Assembly: GCA_001599355.1 (NCBI GenBank)
Contig: BCGQ01000009.1
Coordinates: 372,001-436,000, forward strand
DNA length: 64,000 nt
Source of the DNA: Nakazawaea peltata
Taxonomy: Eukaryota > Ascomycota > Pichiomycetes > Alaninales > Pachysolenaceae
Direction of reading: 5' to 3'
Part shown: positions 28,301 to 35,699 of the stretch, in pieces
Layout: each line of letters begins with the position of its first letter
Numbering within the stretch: the stretch's first letter is position 1
The notes under the pieces: generated by a model
Told to the model about the DNA's origin: nothing
Database searches by the model: none
The model's input: the letters and a program-made list of their open reading frames with translations, nothing else
Translations under genes and position numbers: made by a program

Positions 28301-31016
28301 CCAAGAGATTTGGAATACCGTAGTCATCCCTAATAATACCGAGAAATGGTTCTTAGTTAGAGCTGCTACCCGTTTATTGCCAATTTTCTCCCGAATCTTC
28401 GTCAAATACAACAAATATTGTAAAGTTCAGGGTCTTTTCAAGAGTAAAAGAACTTTCACCAACCTTTTCCAGGTCGAATATCCTTTCCCTGAACTTACAA
28501 TGGATTCTATTGTGACTAGAGAGACATTTGTGGAGTTATTGCTCGAACTCGGCACTTTAATAGCTTATAGTACTAAATTCTCTAAGCACTGTTCAGAATT
28601 GAAGACTGGATATGATGCTATTGTAGTCACTAGTCAAGATGAGCGTTATTTGACTCAAAAATGCTATACTAGAAAGCTTGGGGACTCGACTATCATCTCC
28701 TTGATCCAATTGACCAAGATTATGTACGATGCCAAGTTCTTCCCCTCCGATAAATGGCTTTCTCTTTATGCTGTCTTTGCCGAGAGTGCTGTCACCATTT
28801 TGGAGCTCTTGAAACATAACATGATCACTCAGTTCATCCCTCCAAGTGATCAGAGCGAGAAATTCAATACTGCGATCTGGGGGAACTATTTAAAGACTAT
28901 TCTTAAATTAACCACATCTAAACCGGCAGCTACCTGCCAGTTGAGTAAAATTCCTAGACATGGGTGTGACTTAATTGTGGGTCTGTTGAGATCTAGAGGT
29001 TCCTTCTTGATGTCCCGAGTTTGGGATTGTCTTGGATGGGACGCTGTAGAAGAAGATCTCGTCAGATTCCAATTGAAAAGATTCACCGGATACCAATCTG
29101 AATTCCTCAGCTCAGATTACAGTATATTGAGAGATTTGATTCTCTTCTGTTTCCAAAGACATCTGGGATGTCAAACTGTAGGTGTAAATATTCTTTGGAC
29201 CATCATTGCGTCTGAATGTATCTTGAATGAGGAAGGTCTTTCAGAGCTTGCTAAAGAGTCAATTACTGCGTTCTATGATTTATTCCATTCCGATGGTTAT
29301 AAACCTCTTCTTCCTGAGATCCGTACGTTCATCAGGTTAGTGAAATTGACCGTCAAAATTGACCCTGAAGATGTCGCCTATAAACAGATATCTCAATTTG
29401 TGTCCAATATGACCGATTTCCTCTACCTTTTGAACGATTTACGGAACGTCCCATTCAGCGATGAGTTCGACGATGATCGTACCGCTCATAAATTGAACAT
29501 TTTAGGCTTCTTATTGAACTTTGATCAACCTGAATTGTTATATCAGTTCATTGACGATATGTATCAGAGCAATATCCAGAAGGGTAACTTTGTTCAAGCA
29601 GCCTTGAGTTTAGATTTGTTAGCTAGTACTTATACTTGGTCTTTACATAGTTTACTTCCTCCTTCTACTAGGCCTCACTTCCCTCAACAGACCCCATTCC
29701 TGAGAAAAGAGCTGCTTTATCGTATGATTGGTCATAATTATACTAAGGGTAATGCTTTGGAACAGGCTGTCGAGATCTTCACCGAGTTACATGATGCTTA
29801 TGATAAGATTTCTTTGGACTTGAAAGGTTTGGCTTATGCTAGTGCTAAATTGGCCAAACTTTACCTGGAAATGAGTGATGTCGACCGTATAATGCCTTCG
29901 TATTTCAGAGTTTCTTATCTTGGTACAGGGTTCCCAGACTCTCTCCGTGGTAAACATTTCATTCATCAAGGTTTACCATTTGAGCAATTGTCTTCAATGC
30001 AAGACAGACTTAGTAGATTGTATCCTGGGTCTAGGGTTATTGGAAAGGAATCGGAATTCCTTAAACTCCAAGACACTACTCCTATTGGAAAATATTTATA
30101 CGTAAATTCTGTAGAATCCGGTAAAGGTTTTGCTGCTCAGAACTCGTTGGTATGCTATGCTTCCAAATTATATGCTCAGAACAAAGAGTTGCGTAATTTT
30201 GTCTCGGTTAAAAGATTACCTGGAGCCACTGGAATTGAAGATCTTTGGTGTGAGGAAATTCTGTTCGAGACTTATGAGTCGTTCCCTCTGTTGATGAACC
30301 GTAGTGAAATCAAGACCACTCGTGTCAGTAAGCTTCCTCCTATTGAGAATGCTTACAGACAGATTGTGGTCAAGAATCAAGACTTGGCCAATATGGAGTC
30401 TTTGATTACGGTTTCCATTAAAGAGGAAGAAGATCCTTCTCAATTCTTCGGTGACTTGTCTAGACAAGTTTCAGGTACTGTTGACTCTCCAGTCAATGGA
30501 GGTATTGGACAATTCCGTGTCTTCTTTACCGATAAATATTCGGCTCCTGAGCATGTCGAGCATGTCGAGAAGTTGAAGATCGCTTTCAACGACTTGGCTA
30601 TCATTTTAGCTCGTTGTTTGGAGTGGCATGGTCGGTTATTATCTTCGGCCAAATTACGTGAAAGTCATCTCGAGTTATTGAGATTATTCAAGACTAACTT
30701 CAAGCCTGAAATTGAAGAGTTAGGTTTGATCGTCCAAGACACCAGTTCTGAGGAGAATGGTGGTGGTATGAACGGATACACTCCATCTACTTACAGTTCT
30801 GAAGACAGTAACTCTCAGTTATCCCGTACACACACCAATAATTCCATGGGATCCAATGGAAGTTCTGAATTAGGTGCTTCGGTTCATAAGATCGGTACAC
30901 CTTCTTTAGTTAGTTCTTCTGGTAATAGTACTCACAGTGGATCCGAGATCAGTACTAATAGTAGGAATACTAATGGTAGTCGTTTGATGAGTTGGAAACA
31001 ACGTCGGTTTGCTTAG
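25353..31016 (+). CDS. DCK1: DOCK-family guanine nucleotide exchange factor (Dck1)
   Basis: 1887 residues; S. cerevisiae Dck1 (YLR422W) has 1932. With Lmo1 (ELMO) it activates the Rho-type GTPase Rho5 and affects mitochondria, autophagy and stress. An N-terminal SH3-like domain lies at about 1-85 (MGWTALSSIKHVKVIKPF, GDDVYVFEENDSQWGRGYVVS). A C2/DHR1-like beta-rich region lies in the N-terminal third. Helical repeats follow. The DHR2 exchange domain sits at about 1440-1780 (GNALEQAVEIFTELHDAYDKIS, then SYFRVSYLGTGFPDSLRGKHFIHQGLPFEQL). The C-terminal 100 residues are Ser/Thr/Asn-rich and probably unstructured. A single uninterrupted frame. Confidence 0.92.
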   Translation: MGWTALSSIKHVKVIKPFLPMDKPNLVKYSDNFCNVYPGDDVYVFEENDSQWGRGYVVSQLNPSDFSSAVINMNKLPDERVTVLIVPLSHVRLLRNLEVVKDVAEKSIAQMAVQRGTVPSMLDTEISTDAALNGYDSLLNPGQVRKPELPTNELEDDLVLELKSASSFLTSHIYAMYSIGEFQLFNKLLALYDELENLRLTLSKSLYTKQEGVQMRKLASSLLARIPKYLSATEKLTKFDELEKNKLAHVDISGYHAVMARDPETGELLRYSEAKSHVTPDKIAMNQMLYALSASYPLNELKLSLEPKSQGVLDRLPPSNIMVNFEAVSGSTKNTPKGYKGMVAYLYLRNKKKRLTELFAIQVGSNEELMLERVSAALFKNISATEIDNNGKVYLVAVLAEEVDISHLHKDLKIIRKGIAAGVTDISRVFSRHLGALAAGESHQFTMKMYGSFITPNDNIAGLTKNNGWGEVVERIISGSSVGVAINPRAESLLVSVKEIKNRSIADENMETATNTPLVPVRTTTYDPLSSSNEKIYVHLGLIKLLDNDAVATKNSYLSLHIELSDSRLSIVKGSNQTKKPVWDCVSVVPDEVIGEVLSIAGFDQLSSSTSASATFTVYSNGVIRAQGQFPICKDGIITSTEGIDSEIVLTSPSGGRFGVLALSADYIGTQFNVDPAIVAVLNWNSKSPDNTVLFMKQLQKKSLLQLLKFFPQLMTSLLDIFESNSQLSGPAFDSLIHMLDVVIGRNDQYIYIFDDFCSANQGRFRVGSLLLLRAAALLLNLPTEWTQAGRQFCRVSPFIYKLAVICTDKSHVLDLSKAISTLNCSILDFVGHSDSKFVSEQVIMIDNLVYYFECVSGVVPASEIWSFANSLLHNLGTRGLGLKEEADFLLNKGSKPDQNLDSLLKAKSDAGNAMLAKRKKDEHRFIVAKLTLNRKILHSFLMTTDQRDDILFSSIEWALEVLLSSYDIDASRLACGNIARCFQEIWNTVVIPNNTEKWFLVRAATRLLPIFSRIFVKYNKYCKVQGLFKSKRTFTNLFQVEYPFPELTMDSIVTRETFVELLLELGTLIAYSTKFSKHCSELKTGYDAIVVTSQDERYLTQKCYTRKLGDSTIISLIQLTKIMYDAKFFPSDKWLSLYAVFAESAVTILELLKHNMITQFIPPSDQSEKFNTAIWGNYLKTILKLTTSKPAATCQLSKIPRHGCDLIVGLLRSRGSFLMSRVWDCLGWDAVEEDLVRFQLKRFTGYQSEFLSSDYSILRDLILFCFQRHLGCQTVGVNILWTIIASECILNEEGLSELAKESITAFYDLFHSDGYKPLLPEIRTFIRLVKLTVKIDPEDVAYKQISQFVSNMTDFLYLLNDLRNVPFSDEFDDDRTAHKLNILGFLLNFDQPELLYQFIDDMYQSNIQKGNFVQAALSLDLLASTYTWSLHSLLPPSTRPHFPQQTPFLRKELLYRMIGHNYTKGNALEQAVEIFTELHDAYDKISLDLKGLAYASAKLAKLYLEMSDVDRIMPSYFRVSYLGTGFPDSLRGKHFIHQGLPFEQLSSMQDRLSRLYPGSRVIGKESEFLKLQDTTPIGKYLYVNSVESGKGFAAQNSLVCYASKLYAQNKELRNFVSVKRLPGATGIEDLWCEEILFETYESFPLLMNRSEIKTTRVSKLPPIENAYRQIVVKNQDLANMESLITVSIKEEEDPSQFFGDLSRQVSGTVDSPVNGGIGQFRVFFTDKYSAPEHVEHVEKLKIAFNDLAIILARCLEWHGRLLSSAKLRESHLELLRLFKTNFKPEIEELGLIVQDTSSEENGGGMNGYTPSTYSSEDSNSQLSRTHTNNSMGSNGSSELGASVHKIGTPSLVSSSGNSTHSGSEISTNSRNTNGSRLMSWKQRRFA

Positions 31017-31398
31017 ATAATATTAATTGAATTGTTAGATTAAAATGTGTAGATTTGGAGTGGTGGACTCATTACTTGTAAACTCAAAGTCTTATATTGT
31101 GGCTGACTGGTAGATTGTAAATTGTAAATCGGGGGTAATGGGCAATTGGGGGTAACGGTCAATTGGGGGTAATTGATTTATTCCTATTACAGTATATTAG
31201 GGGCTGTCCCCTTTTATTTCCCCTTACAGTATCTCCAGGGCGCTCGTTGGAGCACTCGTTGCGCTAATCCAATTAAGGAAACTCAAAGGCGCCCCGGCCC
31301 AAAATTTTCGCCCCGAAGAAAAAAATGATTAAAACGACCGACAAATTGCCTTTTTAACAAAAGAACCTGATTACAAATCAAGTGAGATCTATCAAAAG
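31017..31398. other. DCK1-ACP1 intergene
   Basis: 382 bases with an AATTGGGGGTAA repeat near the DCK1 side and the ACP1 promoter near the other. The promoter part holds CCAATTAAGG at 31269 and AAAATTTTCG at 31301. Confidence 0.5.
31130..31174 (+). repeat. G-run repeat, unit about CAATTGGGGGTAA
   Basis: Three GGGGGTAA units, the last two exact with a 16-bp period. The same sequence type recurs near 37322 (as the complement) and 56400. Confidence 0.75.
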
Positions 31399-31809
31399 AT
31401 GTTATTCAGAATTGCCTCCAGTCGTGCTTTGGTCAACAGCAGACCATTAGTTGCCAGAACCTTGGGTTCCGGTTCCGCCTTTGTCACCAGAAGAATGCTC
31501 CACCAGAGCTTTGTTCTGATGAACGCTACCCCTCAATTGACCCAAGATGATGTCTTGGCCAGAAGTATTCAAGTCTTGAAGAGTTTCGACATCAAGACCC
31601 AAGATATCTCTTTGGAAACCAAGTTCCAACAGGATTTGGGATTTGACTCTTTGGATGCCAACGATGCCCTTGTTGCTTTGGAAGAGGAGTTTGATGTCGT
31701 CTTTGATGACAAGACCGCCAATGAGATCAAGTCTGTCGGTGAAGTTGTAGAGTACGTTTTGGCTAACTACTTGCCACCTCAACAAAACATCAATGAGGCT
31801 TTGCGTTAA
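31399..31809 (+). CDS. ACP1: Mitochondrial acyl carrier protein
   Basis: 136 residues. Residues 1-45 are an Arg/Ser-rich mitochondrial presequence (MLFRIASSRALVNSRPLVART). The rest is a standard ACP fold with the phosphopantetheine motif DLGFDSLDANDALVALEEEF; the carrier serine is Ser84. Mitochondrial ACP supports octanoate/lipoate synthesis and binds LYR proteins for Fe-S cluster and respiratory complex assembly. S. cerevisiae Acp1 has 125 residues. Codons are of the highly expressed kind (GTC, GCC, AAG, TTG). An AAAATTTTCG element lies about 90 bp upstream, of the type seen at mitochondrial genes in many yeasts. Confidence 0.96.
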   Translation: MLFRIASSRALVNSRPLVARTLGSGSAFVTRRMLHQSFVLMNATPQLTQDDVLARSIQVLKSFDIKTQDISLETKFQQDLGFDSLDANDALVALEEEFDVVFDDKTANEIKSVGEVVEYVLANYLPPQQNINEALR

Positions 31810-32131
31810 GGGGGATTACCAGTGAGGCGATGGTTTAGATGAGTTCTTTGAAGGGACTTGTTATCCCCGCTTTTGTACATAATTTATTTTATTGATATTG
31901 GATAATGTAGGATGTAGGGACTGGGGTCCAGTTAAGTAAAGTGTTCGGTGTGTCTCTGTTGAGTGTCAGCAAGGGCTACTAGTCTCTAGATCTACTGATC
32001 TACTGATCTGTGAGTCTACCACTAAGTCTACTAATCTCTAAATCTACTACTGTGTACTAATCTCTAAATCTACTACTGTCTACTAATCTCTAAATCACTA
32101 TTAACCTTTCACTATATACAGCATCTACATC
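31810..32131. other. Convergent ACP1-MRP49 intergene
   Basis: 322 bases between two stop codons. Its right half is a CTACTAATCT-rich tandem repeat. Nothing else was recognised. Confidence 0.6.
32029..32097 (+). repeat. 26-bp tandem repeat, 2.6 copies
   Basis: Copies start at 32029, 32055 and 32081. Each begins TACTAATCTCTAAATC, and the first two differ by one base at their ends. Degenerate CTACTGATCT pieces precede the array from about 31990. Confidence 0.85.
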
Positions 32132-32545
32132 CTATTTCTCATGCTCAGGAATCTCCTCCTTAGGAACCTCTTGTGCTCCAGAAACCTCCCTAAGCTCACT
32201 CATTATATCATCATAAAACTTATGTTTCATATCGATCTCCTTCTTCGATCCATCTTCAAATACAACCGTCAACTTAGCCGGACAAGCAACACTTTCAGTC
32301 TCATTAGCAACCTCTACCCTGGTCACACTGATCGGCAACTCGGGATTATGGAATTGTATCGTAGGCAAGTTATTTCTCCAGAACTTCTTAGCTCCCATAT
32401 GACCATGTTTATTATCCTTCTTAAAGAGTAAATCCAACAGTTTTACATTGGATGGGAGCTTGACAGCAGAGTTTGGGAAGTTCGAAATCAAGTTCAACCT
32501 TCCGAACTGTCTCGACACTCTAGCTTTTGGAAGAGAACTGAACAT
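32132..32545 (-). CDS. MRP49: Mitochondrial ribosomal protein mL61 (Mrp49)
   Basis: 137 residues, the same length as S. cerevisiae Mrp49, a large-subunit mitoribosome protein. It belongs to the L51/S25/CI-B8 thioredoxin-like family: VKLLDLLFKKDNKHGHMGAKKFWRNNLPTIQFHNPELPISVTRVEV in the core, and AKLTVVFEDGSKKEIDM near the C-terminus. The frame is open 13 codons further up but without an ATG, so MFSSLPKARVSRQFGRL is the start; this is basic and suits mitochondrial import. Convergent with ACP1. The promoter carries a perfect GACGAAAA/TTTTCGTC inverted repeat. Confidence 0.85.
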   Translation of the reverse strand: MFSSLPKARVSRQFGRLNLISNFPNSAVKLPSNVKLLDLLFKKDNKHGHMGAKKFWRNNLPTIQFHNPELPISVTRVEVANETESVACPAKLTVVFEDGSKKEIDMKHKFYDDIMSELREVSGAQEVPKEEIPEHEK

Positions 32546-32622
32546 TTTCTTTATATCTATGGCTCCCGCTGCTTGATCAATCACAGTCTCCTACTATTTC
32601 CAACCCCTTTTCGCTTCACTGT

Positions 32623-32642
32623 GACGAAAATTTTTTTTCGTC
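32623..32642. promoter_or_regulatory. Inverted repeat GACGAAAA-TTTT-TTTTCGTC upstream of MRP49
   Basis: Perfect 8-bp arms around four T, 78-97 bp before the MRP49 start. It contains GAAAATTTT, the core of the RRPE-like growth element known at mitochondrial ribosomal genes of Candida-type yeasts. Confidence 0.55.
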
Positions 32643-32775
32643 TCACAATGTATGGGATGGAAACGGTCGTGTATTTAAATACCAAATACACTAACAAGGG
32701 TCTTATTAGGGCGAGTTCGACTAGGATCAGATTATATAAGGGATGTAATGGTGTGTGGGCAATGGAAGGGTAAAT

Positions 32776-33066
32776 ATGCTGGAAATGGACTCTTCACCTT
32801 ATGATGAGAATAAAATAGAGAGATACTACGATATTGTGCTCAGTCCGCTAAGACGGCAGAGATTCGAGTTGATAGCCCTGAAAAGAGGCCTCAAGAGCCC
32901 TGGCGCTGGACCGTCAAGTGGTGAAGAAGCAGATTTGAACGATTTATTTGTAGGGGAGCTGTTCTTGAAACGATACAAACGGAGTCTAGACTCATTGGAA
33001 AGTCGATTAGACCGGTTTAACAAATTACAAGCTTCGATTCTAGATGATATCAACCAAATGGTATAA
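32776..33066 (+). CDS. Small hypothetical protein, 96 residues
   Basis: Not recognised. The first ATG gives 96 residues; a second ATG three codons on would give 93. The sequence is helical and charged: YYDIVLSPLRRQRFELIALKR in the first third, a short Gly/Ser/Pro linker, then ELFLKRYKRSLDSLESRLDRFNKLQASILDDINQMV, which has heptad spacing of a short coiled coil. TATATAAGG lies about 40 bp before the start. No signal peptide or membrane segment. The shape fits a small coiled-coil complex subunit, but nothing shows which. Convergent with MRPL38, 43 bp between stops. Confidence 0.6.
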   Translation: MLEMDSSPYDENKIERYYDIVLSPLRRQRFELIALKRGLKSPGAGPSSGEEADLNDLFVGELFLKRYKRSLDSLESRLDRFNKLQASILDDINQMV

Positions 33067-33109
33067 TATATTATTATTTACAAGTGCAAAAATGTAGAGA
33101 CTGTGATGA

Positions 33110-33566
33110 TTAGACAGCCTTTGGAGCCAAAGCCAAGACTTTACCGAAATCTTTTCCTCTTAACTCTTTGGCAACGACACCCATTATTCTGTTTCCGATC
33201 GGTTGGTCATTCTTGTTAAGTAAAACACAGGCATTGTCATCGAATTTGATAGTGGATCCGTCTGGTCTTCTCAATTCTTTCTTTGTCCTTACTACGACAG
33301 CTCTTACAATATCACCTCTTTTGACCTTATTGGCAGAAGAAGATGTGGCGAAAGCGGTGGAGATCGGTTTGGCTTTTTGAACAACGCATACGATCTTGTC
33401 TCCTATCAGAGCATTATTCTTTGGACTCTTACGTAAAACTTTGATACATTCAACCATCTGGGCTCCCTGATAAAGGTGTTAGTAAACGATTTTTGACTCA
33501 AATTTTTGTGTAATCCGTACTTACAGAGTTGTCGATCACTTTTAACATAGTTTTTAAGTAAATCAT
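33110..33566 (-). CDS. MRPL38: Mitochondrial ribosomal protein uL14m (Mrpl38)
   Basis: Spliced gene with exon 1 at 33525-33566 and exon 2 at 33110-33466, 132 residues; S. cerevisiae Mrpl38 has 138. Exon 1 gives MIYLKTMLKVIDNS and exon 2 continues GAQMVECIKVLRKSPKN, the classic uL14 start. Further motifs: GDKIVCVVQKA, VKRGDIVRAVVVRTKKELRRPDGSTIKFDDNACVLLN and GNRIMGVVAKELR. uL14 sits at the subunit interface of the large mitoribosome subunit. Without the intron the frame would begin at an internal Met and lack its first 17 residues. Divergent from KRE9. Confidence 0.95.
33467..33524 (-). other. MRPL38 intron, 58 nt
   Basis: On the minus strand it begins GTAAGT, carries TACTAAC and ends TTATCAG. 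It lies in phase 0 between IDNS and GAQM. Confidence 0.92.
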
Positions 33567-33665
33567 TGTGAATATTGGTTGTCTTTAATACCTATTTCTT
33601 CCTGAAGAATATCGATTTAAATTTGGATTAGCGCTGATTGAAAATTTCTTCAGTATTAAATTGGT

Positions 33666-33679
33666 TGTGCACGACTTTT
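33666..33679 (+). promoter_or_regulatory. Recurrent motif TGTGCACGACTTTT
   Basis: One of four intergenic sites in this window that share TGTGCACGACT. It is followed about 50 bp later by a partial copy, ACACGACTTTA. Role unknown. Confidence 0.45.
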
Positions 33680-34023
33680 GGTTTATATTTTGCTAAGGAA
33701 TTTTGTTTAAGGATTTTTCGTGTCTTAGACACGACTTTAGAAGGGGGCACTGTTATTGTTAAGGCTTGGAGCAACTGGGTGGGGAGGGGGGAGTGGCAGT
33801 ATTGAGATTTACCAAGAATCACAAAATTGATTTCTCACAAGTCAAACTTCCTTCAAATTTTATCCACCAATCTCGATCCCACTCTATAATTTCACCCCCT
33901 AAGCTTTCCCCCAAACTTTACCCCCCATCCTTAACCCCAACCTGTAGCACCCATCTTTTCCTGTCTCACTGCCCCTCCTGCCCCTGCCCTTCATTTACTT
34001 CAAACGCACTAAAAATTTTTCTC

Positions 34024-34031
34024 TATAAATA
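34024..34031 (+). promoter_or_regulatory. TATA box TATAAATA of KRE9
   Basis: Exact TATAWAWR consensus, 63-70 bp before the KRE9 start codon. Confidence 0.6.
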
Positions 34032-34093
34032 TTCTGTTGTGTATATTTTATATTAGCGCCGAGGTTGATACAGAACAAGGATAATACGTAAAG

Positions 34094-34927
34094 ATGTTCG
34101 TGTATAAACTGGTAGTATACGCGTTGATGACGTTGATGGTAACGGTATGCCGTGGTGATGTGTCCATTTCATCCCCAGGTGAAGACAAGACATACACCGT
34201 TTCAGGAAGTACTGTAGCTGTCACGGTCAAATGGATCGATTCTGGAACTGATCCATCATTGGATGATATCACCTCTTATACATTCAGTTTGTGTACTGGA
34301 TCCAACAGTGACATCGACTGTTTCGCTACTCTTAGTAAAGAGAGTGCCTCTTCCATTGGAGATGATTATGAATACGATGCTTCTATTGATGCTGATGCAT
34401 GTGCCGATGGTTTATTCTATATACAAATCTACGCTCAAACTGATGATGGTTACTCTATTCATTATACTAACAGATTCACTTTGGATGGTATGACTGGTAC
34501 TCAAAAGGCTTCTGGATCTGGTGATGCCCCAGACCTGCAAACATCCCTCAAAGGAGGAGCCACCCTGGCCACTATCGACTCTGCTTCATTCTCTGTAACA
34601 TACACTTTACAAACTGGTAAGACCAGATATGCTCCAATGCAAATGCAACCTGGAAGTACCGTCACCGCCACTACTTGGTCTAGAAGATTCCCAACTAGTG
34701 CTGTCACTTATTACTCTACTATTACCGGTTCTCCAGTTGTATATTCCACCATTACTCCAGGTTGGAGTTATACTATGGAGTCTCTGACAAACTACGCTGC
34801 TGCTGCCCCAGATCCAAGCTCTGTTGGTTGGTACCTGGCCAGTGAGAGATTGGAAAGTGCCTACTTAACTGCTACTGCCTCTTCTGGATCAACTAACAAA
34901 AGAAGAAAGAGATGGGACATTGAATGA
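34094..34927 (+). CDS. KRE9: Kre9/Knh1-type secreted beta-1,6-glucan assembly protein
   Basis: 277 residues; S. cerevisiae Kre9 has 276. An N-terminal signal peptide of about 21 residues (MFVYKLVVYALMTLMVTVCRG) precedes DVSISSPGEDKTY, the typical family start. Then come VAVTVKWIDSG, FYIQIYAQTDDGYSIHYTNRFTLDGMTG (the family FxLxGMTG motif), a Ser/Thr-rich middle, and the Kre9 C-terminal domain RYAPMQMQPGSTVTATTWSRRFPTSAVTYYSTITGSPVVYSTITPGWSY. Kre9 and Knh1 are needed for cell-wall beta-1,6-glucan. The end NKRRKRWDIE is strongly dibasic. Only one of the Kre9/Knh1 pair lies in the window. Confidence 0.93.
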   Translation: MFVYKLVVYALMTLMVTVCRGDVSISSPGEDKTYTVSGSTVAVTVKWIDSGTDPSLDDITSYTFSLCTGSNSDIDCFATLSKESASSIGDDYEYDASIDADACADGLFYIQIYAQTDDGYSIHYTNRFTLDGMTGTQKASGSGDAPDLQTSLKGGATLATIDSASFSVTYTLQTGKTRYAPMQMQPGSTVTATTWSRRFPTSAVTYYSTITGSPVVYSTITPGWSYTMESLTNYAAAAPDPSSVGWYLASERLESAYLTATASSGSTNKRRKRWDIE

Positions 34928-35025
34928 TTCTTGCTTTATATTTTTACACTTATTTTCACATTTCATCATATATATTTTAAAACAAAGATATATCAACTAT
35001 TAAACAACTCCGTAGAAATATCAAC

Positions 35026-35355
35026 TTAGTAGAAGATTTCTTTACATAAATTGGAGTATTTCACTAAGTTAGCAGCACCTTGTTCGTTGACAGAATCCCC
35101 GAAATCTATACAATCCAAGACTCTGACTGTGAGATCTGGTTGCACTTGTCCAATAACCTCGTAATAATTGTCCAACTTGCTCAATTTACCCTTGACATTA
35201 TCGAACTGAACCAACAACTGAATCATTCCACGGTCATTGGTAATAGAGGTGGTAGAAAGTGTAGTAGGCGAGGTCAACTTGCCGATAATACGGACTACGC
35301 TGCCGCTGAACTGCTGCAACATAGTATGATCGATTCTAATATTCGAAGAGTCCAT
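35026..35355 (-). CDS. RFA3: Replication protein A 14-kDa subunit
   Basis: 109 residues, a single OB fold: SGSVVRIIGKL at about 17-27, a 3-strand core with MIQLLVQFDNVKGKLSKLDNYYEVIGQV, and LTVRVLDCIDFGD near 78-88 ahead of the C-terminal helix that forms the RPA trimer interface. RPA binds single-stranded DNA in replication, repair and recombination. S. cerevisiae Rfa3 has 122 residues. An exact MCB box lies 42-47 bp upstream, as expected for a G1/S gene. Divergent from TRP3. Confidence 0.93.
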   Translation of the reverse strand: MDSSNIRIDHTMLQQFSGSVVRIIGKLTSPTTLSTTSITNDRGMIQLLVQFDNVKGKLSKLDNYYEVIGQVQPDLTVRVLDCIDFGDSVNEQGAANLVKYSNLCKEIFY

Positions 35356-35396
35356 TTTGAATGTTTTGCTCTATATCTTTTATCCTCATCAACCTT

Positions 35397-35402
35397 ACGC
35401 GT
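35397..35402. promoter_or_regulatory. MCB box ACGCGT upstream of RFA3
   Basis: Exact palindrome in TACGCGTAAA, 42-47 bp before the RFA3 start. Same site type as at RFC1 in this window. Confidence 0.7.
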
Positions 35403-35532
35403 AAATGATAATATAAATAGGTTTAGCGCGATCGCGAGGTTTGCCCCTGAGATTCCATTATGGGGAATGTTTTATATTACTTTATATGGTAATCATAATC
35501 CCGTAGTTGGTTATTCGTAATTTGCTCGCCGA

Positions 35533-35539
35533 TGACTCA
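35533..35539. promoter_or_regulatory. Gcn4 site TGACTCA upstream of TRP3
   Basis: Exact consensus GATGACTCA, 161-167 bp before the TRP3 start. Gcn4 induces amino-acid synthesis genes during starvation; TRP3 is a known target in other yeasts. Confidence 0.75.
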
Positions 35540-35699
35540 AGTTTCTCGGTAAAATTTTTCCCTTTGCGTGAGCGGGCAGTTTGGGCGGAGATCTACTGGG
35601 ATTATCAAGAGGTAGGGAGGAACTAGACAGTGAGAAGTACAGTTCATAGAGTGAAAGACGATATATAGACCAGATATCATAATCACATTGTCGGATAAG

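Larger units (their letters stand above)
33567..34093. other. Divergent promoter region of MRPL38 and KRE9
   Basis: 527 bases. It holds a TGTGCACGACTTTT site at 33666, a second ACACGACTTTA site at about 33730, a C-rich tract at 33885-33985 and a TATA box for KRE9. No gene was recognised. Confidence 0.6.
35356..35699. other. Divergent promoter region of RFA3 and TRP3
   Basis: 344 bases. It holds an MCB box next to RFA3 and a Gcn4 site next to TRP3. Confidence 0.7.

Noticed and set aside
31269-31278. CCAATTAAGG upstream of ACP1 as an Mcm1 site
   Set aside because: Has the CC-W6-GG core, but the flanks do not fit the P-box and such AT-rich cores arise by chance.
33491-33499. TGACTCA in the MRPL38 intron as a Gcn4 site
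   Set aside because: Sits inside a 58-nt intron; probably chance.
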